Of a DNA stretch of 64,000 nt, positions 36,246 to 46,241 are shown piece after piece. The position numbers and the translations under genes are program-made. Below the pieces are notes generated by a model that was given only the letters and a program-made list of their open reading frames with translations, had not been told where the DNA came from and made no database searches. Source of the stretch: Nymphaea colorata (taxonomy: Eukaryota; Streptophyta; Magnoliopsida; Nymphaeales; Nymphaeaceae). The first letter of the stretch is position 1; the number at the start of each line of letters is the position of its first letter. The stretch covers positions 21,671,934-21,735,933 of the forward strand of contig NC_045138.2 of NCBI RefSeq assembly GCF_008831285.2. The letters run 5' to 3'.

Positions 36246-36612
36246 GGAAATATGAATGCAACATCAATACTCTGCATTTGTCATTAGGAATAAGGTGGAG
36301 TGTTCCACGAATCTATCCCAAAATCAGAGTGTTTCATGAATCTACCCCAAAATCAAGGTAGAATCATAGGACACTTGAACATTAATTTCAGGAATAGTAT
36401 GCAATTGGTTCATGAATGTGACAAAAAAAATAGAGCGGATTCATGAAACAGTTTAAACAATGTTGTATTAATCTGCCCCAACATTTGCGACAAATTCATG
36501 GAATAGTTACAAACTATTACATTTGCCAAACAGGGTCTAACGGGTCATTCTGGTAATTGGAATATTCTATGAGCATCCTATGAAACTGCTTAATAAAGGG
36601 TGGCAGATTCAT

Positions 36613-36982
36613 GGAACACTAAAACTAAGTGTCTATAGATCAGGACAAGTTTATGAAACATTCACAATGTAACACCCTAGAAGTTTAGTCTCGTATCGAA
36701 GATTGTGAAGGATTTTCAATGGCTTATAAAGGGAGGCCATTAATGAGATGATTGTCCTGGTTCCTAGCCTTTTTTAGCATTGGAACCGAAACTGCTAGGA
36801 ACACTAAAACTAAGTGTCTATAGATCAGGACAAGTTTATGGAACATTCACAATGTAACACCCTAGAAGTTTAGTATCGTATCGAAGATTGTGAGGGATTT
36901 TCAATGGCTTATAAAGGGAGGTCATTAATGAGATGATTGTCCTGGTTCCTAGCCTTTTTTAGGATTGAAACCGAAATTGCTA
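36613..36982. repeat. 185-bp tandem duplication spanning host flank and TRIM LTR start
   Basis: The unit starting ggaacactaaaactaag at 36613 recurs at 36798, offset 185, and both copies end …gctagg. Each unit holds about 55 bases of host flank followed by about 130 bases of the TRIM LTR beginning TGTAACACC (36668 and 36853). Because the unit includes LTR sequence, the duplication must postdate TRIM insertion. Confidence 0.92.
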
Positions 36983-37044
36983 GGGGGTGGGTTAGGATCC
37001 GTCGAACCAGGGGCCCGAGCCCGGGAGTGGGTCGGGTTGTTACA
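36853..37044 (+). mobile_element. TRIM 5' LTR (192 bp)
   Basis: It starts TGTAACACC and ends GGTTGTTACA, so it has TG…CA ends with short inverted termini. It is preceded by CACAA (36848-36852), which recurs directly after the 3' LTR at 38924-38928 as a 5-bp target-site duplication. The primer-binding site follows immediately. The LTR is far shorter than in autonomous elements. Confidence 0.92.
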
Positions 37045-37120
37045 GTGGTATCAGAGCAGTTTCAACACTCGGATCTTGGGTCCCACACGCGCGGACGCGT
37101 GTGCCTTAAGGGGGGTGGAT
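37045..37120 (+). mobile_element. TRIM internal domain: PBS and PPT only, 76 bp
   Basis: 37046-37057 is TGGTATCAGAGC, complementary to the 3' end of initiator tRNA-Met and the standard plant retrotransposon primer-binding site. 37109-37119 (agggggggtgg-like, purine-rich) is the polypurine tract, directly abutting the 3' LTR start at 37121. No coding sequence lies between, so the element is non-autonomous and depends on another element for mobilisation. Confidence 0.92.
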
Positions 37121-38923
37121 TGTAACACCAAGGGCTGCACACGAGCCGAGTCAAGCTCGAGCTTGCCCAGCTCGAGCTCGACTCGGCTCACAGAGCTCGA
37201 GCTCGAACTCGAGTCGAGCTCCCTGACACAAGCTCGAGCTCGACTCGATTATACAGAGTCGAGCTTGAACTCGACTCCCTTAACTCGATTAACTCGAGTA
37301 TGTCTTGTTTCTCTAAACTTGAAACGTACAAGGCGACAAGAAACCTGGAAATGAATGGAATTAAGGGAAGGATCACCGGTTCTTCCATGCGCCATTGAAG
37401 CAAATGATTCATCCACTTCTTCCTCAAGCAGCGTCGTCCTATCTCTTAGCTCCAGCAAGCTCCACGAGGCATCCTGCCAAACATCTTCATCATCTTCACA
37501 TACATATCTACATACAGACGCACACACATAGACACACAGTCCCACACACAGAGGTGCCTCACCTGGAACAGGGGAAAAAGAGAAGCGAGGAAGCCAGCGG
37601 CAAAGAAGAGGGAGCAGAGGATGAAAACAAGCGGTAGACCCACATGCCTCCCGCAGTTTTGAGAGGAAGCCACCTTGCCCTTCACTTTCATCTCTCTCTG
37701 ACCTTCTTCTTCTCAGGCAGCACAGCAATTCGGCCTATCTTCCAGTATACTAACACAAGCTAATCAGAGACAGAGATAACTAAGGAATATCCCTGCACAA
37801 AGCTAAAGAAAATTGGCAGTTCCCTCTGTCACCGCTCTTCCTTGCCCGTGAAAGCCGCCTCTTTGATTCGTTTGGCTTACCTTCCAAAGGAGGCTTACCT
37901 TCCAAACCCCGAACAACCAAAATCAGAGAAACGAAGTGGAGATGGGGTGAAAGAGGGGAAGTGAAACGATCTTACCTGTGAAGAAATACGATCGACCAAC
38001 GGGCTTTGTGATGAGAAGAGAATCGAAGGAGCTTCAAAAGAACACTAGGGTTTCAGGGAAAGCCCACCACCTCCGTCTCGACATTCACCTGCGAAAAAAG
38101 CCCAAAACGTGTATGGCAAAGCTTCAAAAGAACCCTAGGGTTTCAGGGAAAGGCGAGAAGAGAGCCTAACCAGTATAATGGCCGAACTCTGCCGAATGGA
38201 TGGTGGTGGTCATGGCGCGTGCGGCGGTGAGTTGGTGTGGGTGGTAGAGAGGAGAGAGAGCGGCAGTGAGTCGGTGCGGTCATGGGCCCTCAGCGTTGAT
38301 AGACCCTCAACGAGGGTTCTCTGAAACCCTCATCGTTGAGAGACCCTCAACGAGGGTTCTCTGAAACCCTCGTTCAAGAGGGTTTCTTTGGAAGCCTCGT
38401 TGAGGGCTTTAGAGGGTTGAGAGACCCTGAGAGAGAGAGAAAAAAGGAGGGAGAAGTCGAAACGGCAATGTTAAAAATGTAAACGTAATAAACAAAAACC
38501 TAAATCGGTGAATCGGTAGCCCAGTGAACCGGTTCATATAATTAAGCTAAACGATTTTCAACAATCGAAACGAGTCGCGCATAAACGAGTCTAGTTCTTA
38601 CAACTCGAACTCAACTCGTTTAATGTTTCGAGTATATGCTTAAACTCAAACTCGACTCGTTTATAAACAAGCGGAGCTCGAGTCGAGTTTTTCTGAGCAA
38701 GTTCGAGTCGAGCCCGAGTTTGCTCGACTCGTTGTGCAGCCCTAGTAACACCCCAGAAGTTTAGTCTTGTATCGAAGATTGTGAGGGATCTTCAAGGGCT
38801 TATAAAGGGAGGCCATTAATGAGATGATTGTCCTAGTTCTTAGCCTTTTTTAGGATCTTCAAGGGGTGGGTTGGGATCCGTCGAACCAGGGGCTCGAGCT
38901 TGGGAGTGGGTCGGGTTGTTACA
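37121..38923 (+). mobile_element. TRIM 3' LTR, split by a hAT-like element
   Basis: The LTR begins TGTAACACC at 37121-37129, is interrupted by the insertion 37130-38744 plus its 8-bp duplication, and resumes at 38753 (ccagaagtttagtcttg) to end TTGTTACA at 38923. Counting the target once, it is about 180 bp. A deletion of about 12 bases relative to the 5' LTR lies near 38863 (taggatcttcaagg against taggattgaaaccg…). CACAA at 38924-38928 completes the target-site duplication of the whole TRIM. Confidence 0.9.
37130..38744. mobile_element. 1.6-kb hAT-like non-autonomous element nested in the TRIM LTR
   Basis: Terminal inverted repeats are aagggctgcacacgag at the left and ctcgttgtgcagccct(a) at the right (TAGGGCTGCACAACGAG when complemented). 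They are flanked by a perfect 8-bp target duplication GTAACACC (37122-37129 and 38745-38752). Subterminal regions are dense in ctcgagctcgactcg words in both orientations. The interior has no transposase. It contains an approximate 40-bp direct repeat (38301 and 38341, agaccctcaacgagggttct). Eight-base duplication and a YAGGG terminus point to the hAT superfamily; the autonomous partner is not identified. Confidence 0.88.
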
Positions 38924-40455
38924 CACAAAGACTTTTTTGGATGGTGGTTCACAAAGATATCTCATTTCGGTCAAGTTAGACCTAACCAATTATTGTCCCT
39001 AGCACTCCCAACTTAAATTAGTCAGGTTTGCTCAAGATCTTATGAAGTATGTGGGTGGATCTTCAGAGCCTCCACTAGAGTTCATTACTAGGCATGGGCA
39101 TCAGGCCAGGCCCCAATAATTTTGTGTTGGTAATTACTGGCCCCAAATCGGGGCTACCCACTATTGTCGAGCTGGATACCGGGCCGTGACAAGTATATCC
39201 AAGTTCCGGCCCAGACCATTTTTAACCCATTAAATGGGTCGGATAGGGCTGGATGGGCCCTACTTTAAAAATCAAGAGATGTTTCGTTGTTTCTTTGTTA
39301 ACCTATCATGGATAGACTTTCAAGTTGGATAGTATACAAATTCACTACAAAGAATTCCAGTTTAGTCAGGTATTCAAATGCATTATGTCGCCAATGTTCA
39401 AATAGAAATCATACATAATGATTTGGGACATGAGACCAAACACAATGCCATTAGGTTATAAAATAATTTGTTTTTCTAGGATCTTGCTAGTTAACATCCC
39501 TTCACCTACTTGGAACTCATGTTGATGATCAAGTAAAGAAAGTAGGAAGCATATTACCACAGTTTCAGAAAAATGTAAAATAAGAACCAAAGAAATGTGT
39601 CTACTCCCGTGTAACATATAAATAACATAAAATTGCAAATCCTTAGGCAATAGTTGCAAATCCTAATGCTTGTCAGCAATAAGAATGTGATTTTAAGGGT
39701 TCTGAATTTATCATATGGTATGGAGTCTAATATATGCAACATTGATCAAATTTGCAGTGTAGGAATCATAATTGAAGCTCATGGAAGCAGTTTTAATATG
39801 ATGGTACACATTGCAAAACTTAAAACTACATAAAGTAATAAACATAACATGTTATAGTTTAAAGATTCCATCTAGATAACATGCTATCAACAGTCTAATT
39901 CATATAGAACATCAACATTCCAAGAGTTGTACATATCCCAAATAACATGCTATCAAGAGTTGTACTCCATATAGTTTTACATATGCGAGAGTTCCAACAT
40001 TTTTTCATATGCAGGAGTTTTAACACGTAATAATTTAATATGAAGACTTCTTCCATTTCATAGAAATCACTCACAAGTTCATACGCGATTCCACTTCTTG
40101 AAAGATATTACCTACAATCAATAGTTAATTCACAAATTACATAAATAAAATGCTAAACACTACAAATTGAAAAAGTTTTACCATGGTAATCATGCATTGG
40201 ATCAGCATTCTTTATCAGAATTTGGCCCTTCATCATGAAAACTGCAACAAATATCAGTGTAAGCATACTATTATGTTAACATATAAAACCAATTAGATTG
40301 AACTATAAACATTTACATTTTAAACAATTTTCGTTTATTATGAATCCAGCTCTACGTGCAAATTAATGCTTCAAAATTTTCAAAAGCGGTTAAGCATCAC
40401 AAGTTCATTCGCGATTCTGCTTCATGAAAGATATTACAAAGATTGCTAATACATC

Positions 40456-43008
40456 TCAAGCCATCTTGGCTAAAATTTTATATTTGTTTTTATTTTTGGT
40501 CTTCCACCAAGATAATATGCCGAAGTCTTCAACAGGTGCAATTTCTTTCATTAGATCAGTAAAATATTTTTTCATATATGTGTGAACCGTTATATGAGTT
40601 ACAAAGCTAAAGTATGCTTTGAAATCACATCTAGACACACTTCTATACTCTTCAGTTGCAATCATGGTACTAGTAGATGTATTGTTCATTTGCATATCAC
40701 TTGTGTCATTATCATCATACAAGTTTTTGTAGCTAACATACAATTCATTAAAGGTGTATTCTATGACCTCATATACTACCATCGCATCAGGTTGATCCAA
40801 ATTGTTAACCATGTACTTTATGTATAACAACTTGAACCTAAGATAAAAAAAAAATGCAATTCCAAATAGAATTTATAGTTCTTCAAGTATTTGTCAAATT
40901 TTCTTACATTTTGTATGCAATACTTGAACTCAGCTCGTTAAAGCTCGGCTCGAACTCTAGTTCGAGCCAGCTTTTCTACTCGATGAGTCAAGCTCGAGTT
41001 AATGGTTCAGCTCGTTTATTTATTGAGTCGAGCTCACGTTCGTTTAACGAAGCTCGCTTAACCGAACTTGGCTCGTTAGCTCGAGTTGAGAAATGGATAT
41101 TGTTCTTCCGTGGATGTGTCACTTTCTCATTCTTTTTATCTCTTCACCGACTTTCTCTTCATTCTCATGAACCCCCACCGGCATCACTTTCCCATTCTTT
41201 TTATCTCTCTTCGCCGGCTTTCTCTTTGTTCTCATTCTCATGAACCCCCACCAGCCACCATTCTTCAAAGTCAGGCTACAACATCATCAAAGCTAAGGTA
41301 CACGCTCTCGGCCTCCCTTATCCCTCTACTCTCCCATTCTATCTTCCCCTCTTTAATCACTCTCTCTCTCGTTTTGCCTGAGCCTTTCCCTCTACTCTCC
41401 CCCACTGATCTCACACTCCCTCTCGTTTTGCCAGAGGGAGGCTTTCTGGAACCCTTGCTTGAGCGAGGGTTTTGCCCAAGCGAAGGTTTCACTCACTCCC
41501 TCGCTTGGGTGAGGGCATGCCAAAATTTGGGGTTTTAGAAACCCTCACTTGAAACTCTTGTGTTGGGTGGGGGTTCCTCGCTTGGCGGGTGAGGGCTTTC
41601 GAAACCCTTCTCGTGGGTTCTAGGTGGGGAAGAGGCAGCAGCTGCCTGGCTGAGTTCCGATGGCATTCACATTGTTGGCAGCAGTAAAGACGGTGATTGG
41701 GGGTGGCAGTGGTTTTGGGTTCAAAAGCACAGAGAAAGGCGATAGTGGTGACGGTGATAGATCTCCAAGATTCCAAGGCGAAGCAGTGATACGAGTTTGT
41801 GGAGCCGTAATCGATTCGAGCTCGAGCTTGGTGAACTCGGGCTCGACTCGGCTTGTGTTCACCCCTATACACAATGACTACACAAATGCTGGTAAATTGA
41901 TGCAATTTCTTCCAAGACAATATTAATTGTTATCCACTTAGTGGCAGAGAATAGATTTGTTGCATTATAGAATAGATGCATGAGACCACTCATTCTCAAA
42001 AAGCAAAGATACATGATTAAAATCACACGAAACCAAATAATGAAAGACACCTTTGAATAACAACGCATTTCTCAACATTATAAATATAGAGTTATATCGG
42101 CTAGGGACATCATAGTTTAAAGTTTTTTTCTCATCCAAACCCATTGCCTTTATATGTTGCTTAAAAACATGTAGTGTTTTTTGTGATCCTCTTATATATT
42201 TGACATTATCACGAATTTTTGGGATTGCGTTATCCATATCATTCATAACCATGAGATTTATAATATATGCACCACAACGAATATGAAAGTGCTCACCTCT
42301 CAATGGAAATGAAATATTATTTTTTCTTTCTATGGTTTTTCTTAGTAGATTTTTCCACTATCATTTGTTGAACGGTTATCAACAGTAAAAGAAAACAACT
42401 TCAATTGAATTTCTTACTTAATAGTACTGTAGTCTCATAAAACGTCACATATAAAACTTGCATTATGTGTTGGAGGCACATGTATAAAATTAAATATATG
42501 AGGGTGCAATTTCCAATCTCTATTAATGTATTGGGTTGTCTAACATAAGTATCATAACGTCTATTGTGAGGACCACATATCGAATATCAATGAAACTCAC
42601 TACGCATGATTATTTACAACATGATATCTCATTTTTGTCTGTCTTGAAAATTGAATTAACCTCTTTTGTAAGTGTTTTCTAAAAATGGTACAAACCTTGA
42701 ATCGCAAGCCTTTAGAAAATAGTTATGATATTCGTATTCTATAAAACTGAAAGGAAGCACATGCATTATTGTACACTTAGTCATACATTTTCTTATATTT
42801 TTTATATGAAATTTCTATGGGCATAAAGAAGTTGCACCAGATTCACTAACTCTAAATGACAAATTCGTTGTTTTTCATCAGTAACTTCCTTTTTGACACA
42901 TATATCTCTATGTTGTTTGAAGTAACTAGTACCATTAGCACTATGTTTACCTAATCGTTCACTACAATGTTTGCATTTTCCATATTCTTTTTCCTTAAAG
43001 TTTACCAA
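40456..43008 (-). pseudogene. hAT-superfamily transposase, disrupted
   Basis: Read on the minus strand, pieces follow the order of plant BED-finger hAT transposases. A BED zinc finger lies near 43000-42910 (GKCKHCSERLGKHSANGTSY, then FKQHRDIC). The catalytic-core piece is LRGEHFHIRCGAYIINLMVM … IRDNVKYIRGSQ with SRYNSIFIMLRNALLFKGVF (42303-41965). After the nested insertion come VRKFDKYLKNY (near 40900), KYMVNNLDQPD, and the start of the hAT dimerisation domain (ILSWWKTKNKNKYKILAKMA, followed by stop, then DVLAI). Frameshifts and stops separate the pieces, the zinc finger-to-core section is heavily decayed, and the C-terminus ends early. It cannot encode an active enzyme. Confidence 0.85.
40922..41867. 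mobile_element. hAT-like element nested inside the hAT transposase
   Basis: The insertion interrupts the transposase just before the FDKYLKNY motif. The right end complements to TAGGGGTGAACACAAGCCGAG, with ctcgagctcg subterminal words like those of 37130-38744. The left end is degraded (ttgaactcagctcgttaaagc). Flanks tatgcaat (40914-40921) and tacacaat (41868-41875) agree at six of eight bases, consistent with an old 8-bp duplication. The interior has imperfect ccctcgcttgggtgaggg-type repeats but no protein. The transposase reading resumes on the other side, which supports the boundaries. Confidence 0.7.
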
Positions 43009-46000
43009 TGTGAAGTCATTTCATACCATTGAAGTTTTTTTTCTTCATTGAAACTATTTTCCTCTCAATAGATGAAAAGATTTATTTTCCTCCATATCTA
43101 TAGTCAATTGATATTCTTCATTTTCAAAAATAGAAGACACAACTTACTATTTGAATAGAATCAAATACAACCTGAACACATAAACACATGAAAATGCATG
43201 AATGTACGCATTCAATTCTAGAGCTGAAGAAAAACTAACAAGATTCATGTGAAATCATTTAGTATATCAAAACCTCAGAGATTGGAAGAAAGTTACAGAT
43301 CATGTATATAAAATCATTCAGTAACTAAAAGGCTAATCAAATTCTTCTCAAACATTAAGAAGAATTTTAATAATCAAACAAGTGATTAACCGCTCCTTGC
43401 CCCCGAATTTTAGGAGATTGATGCAATATTCAGCTTTCTTTCTTCAGTTCAAGAACTGAATGCCTACATTCAAGTCTAATTACCCATTGAGTTAGGTTAT
43501 CACTTTAAAGGAGGTACCTCTAGCATTATCACTAAGTCACATGGGTGCAAGCAAAGATGAAAGCGTGGGTATAGTGATATGAGTTTGGACATTGCAATTT
43601 TGCAAAATGTGCTACAAGGGTATGAGTGCATACACACGAATATACATAGTTACATTTTTATAATTGCAATTCTAATCGAGCATGATCCACAAAATTTGAT
43701 TCATCCTAAATACTGTTGTAAAAATATAAATAAAATCTGATAATATCTCAACATAGCAATGGTCACATGCTGCACACTTGGGGCATTCAAATTTGATCTA
43801 ATTGTTCTTCTATTTAGCAAAATTATAGTAGTTTTCTTGGATTCAAAAAGTGATAGCCGTACTAAAACAAACAATGCCAATGTAAGAAACCTTCTAGACG
43901 TTAGTTGAAGATTATGGTTAGACACTTAGACTTCTTGTAACATGGCATGACTTGCAGCATTGTATCTATCTAGGATTCTCCTTACACTGATCAGCAATAA
44001 ACATGACTTCTTGGAAAATTGAGGTTTCTAGAGATTAAATAAGTGCATGGAATTAAACTGAATGAGTACAGAGAAAATCTGATAAAAGAGCTCGGACTGA
44101 AGCAAACTTACACATATGAATACACGACAATTAAATGGTAGGATAAAGAAGACACTTCCAATAGTGGAATTCCTTTTCCTGGTTTGTTCATCTGAAGACT
44201 GTGATGTCCTGTATTATTTTCAGTACACTAAGCTGAATAGCTAAAACTTTGAAGAATATTTAGGTGGAAACTTACGTAGAAGACTGGGTTGGTTCTTATG
44301 TATGAACAACAAAACTAAAGTACTGTTCTGACTTGTTCATCTCCCTCCCAAGTGGCAATAATGAAGGAGTGTTTCTTGATGCATCATGCCGGTTTTTTTC
44401 TTAATTTAATCCCTAAAGGTGCCATCAGAAAATCCTACCTCAAACCTCTCATCAAAGCCAGTGGTCTTATCTAAGATCTACTATTTTTTAGGTTGCAGCC
44501 TGGCAAGTCATGTAACTGCAAATCTATAATTCAATAAATGGCAACAAGCACATAAATTGGAGCAAATAGGTGTTGTTGTGCTGAAGTTGGTTTTAACTTT
44601 TAGGCTTTTAGCATGGGTAGGATGTCTGGGCTGCAATAGTACCACACATCAGTGCTTATGATGTAGATGTCGTAATTGATCATATCCTGCATTATGGTGA
44701 TTACTTCATTAATCATCTTTGGACTTTTTCGCATATTAATGTCTCTAAGCATTCCTTAAGTGCATATAATTATTTTGGAGAAGCATAAAATTGCTTGTGA
44801 AGCTGCAGGAAATGTGTGACGCCAAACACAGGCAGCCTGCTTGGTGGCTTGGAAATCTTGACATCAACCGGACAGGTTTCTTTTTAGGAGCAGCTATGGT
44901 AGCAGCATACAGCTATAAAAAATAGTTTTCATTTGCATGGGGCATCAACAGAAGAAACAAATTGCAAAGACAACCAGGAAAACAAAATAGGAAAAACAGA
45001 GAGACGAAGATTTGTGAAGCAAATTGCAATAGAAGTAAGCTGCCCCACAAAAAGATGTCAACCAGGAAAAGCGAAATACCTTGGTCCTCGATGGGAGGGA
45101 GTGTAAAGGGGTTGGTGAGGCAGGCACGGCCGGTCGGCGAAGAGCAGGGCAGTAGTGAAGTGAGGCAAACGTTCACTCAAAACATATTTAAAATTGAAAA
45201 ACAAATGATAAAAGCCTGATCTTGCAGGCCTACTAGGTCTGCTAACCAGGCCCGGGATCGGGTACCCTGCGACGGCCCAGGCTCGGGTCAAGCCGGGTAT
45301 CGGGTACCCTTGGTGGCCGGCCCGGTGCCCAGGCCTATTCATTGGCAATGAGTCATGCATGCTTACTTAGACACTACTTTTTGGAGTCCATATTGTAAGT
45401 GGCAAGTGCAACTCATGAACAACACTGCAAAAAAGATGGCTGTCCATAAGTGCATCAACCATGAAAGGCCTACTATAGCTAGTCAAACTGACAGGCCAGT
45501 GAAAATTCAGTCGTGAGAACTATTTTGCATCCTCGACCAGGTCAATTGTGCAAGCTGTTTCTTGTGCCTAGCATGTGCAACCCAATTGCAGGAGCATGAT
45601 GAGGATCCTGCCCCGTCATGAATAGAGGTCTTCGCAGGAAGGGTCAATAAACCTTGGCCCGGTGGATGAATCGTGGCCTTGTTAGGCTTGATGTCTTTTC
45701 GACATAGCTAGACATTGTATAAACACAAGTTTCCCGTTGACTGCTTTATTTAACGGCAATCTGACCTTGTTTACAGCCTTAAAATTCTCTTCCTACAACA
45801 CATTCCCGTCGATACAAGTTTGCTATTTTTCCATCGCTTCCGTCTAAATCAAGACAAATAATTCATGTTAAAAAGTGGCAGCACGAAGTATCGCAACGTC
45901 TACGCCACTTACGAAAAATTGGATGAAGGGCCCACCCATGAAGTCAAAGTCATGCATAATAATCAATTTTGAGACACTACGATTCATCTAGGCTCGTAGT

Positions 46001-46241
46001 TTCTAACGCGAAGATAAGAGGAAACAAAAAGAAACAATTTAATTGGGCGGAGATTTTGGTTGATTATATTCTCTTGTAAACTCCTTCAGCAACATTATAA
46101 ACATGGTATCTGTAAGCACACTTGTACCGTCCATCAGTATCTCAACTAATAAAGCCACCAGGAAACAATACAAGTGATCACTTCAATGATCCTCATATTT
46201 ATTTCTTTAGTTCTAAGACAAAATACTGCTATACACTCAAA

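Larger units (their letters stand above)
39089..45337 (-). mobile_element. 6.2-kb hAT transposon with terminal repeats and dead transposase
   Basis: The left end 39089 reads taggcatgggcatcaggcc. The right end, complemented from 45337, reads TAGGCCTGGGCACCGGGCC. The two match at 12 of the first 14 bases. Flanks are TTCATTAC (39081-39088) and TTCATTGG (45338-45345), an 8-base duplication with six matches. Between them lies a degenerate hAT transposase on the minus strand (40456-43008), with its own nested insertion. Subterminal regions at both ends are GC-rich (ggcccgggatcgggtaccc; gggctggatgggccc). The element is inactive: the transposase carries stops and frameshifts. Confidence 0.78.

Noticed and set aside
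37384-37637. Forward and reverse ORFs inside the hAT-like element, including a His/Thr-rich stretch
   Set aside because: Frames arise from cacacaga-type low-complexity sequence; no transposase or captured gene recognised.
41086-41538. 150-codon Leu/Ser/Pro-rich forward ORF
   Set aside because: Lies within the nested hAT-like element; composition reflects ctctc-rich repeats.
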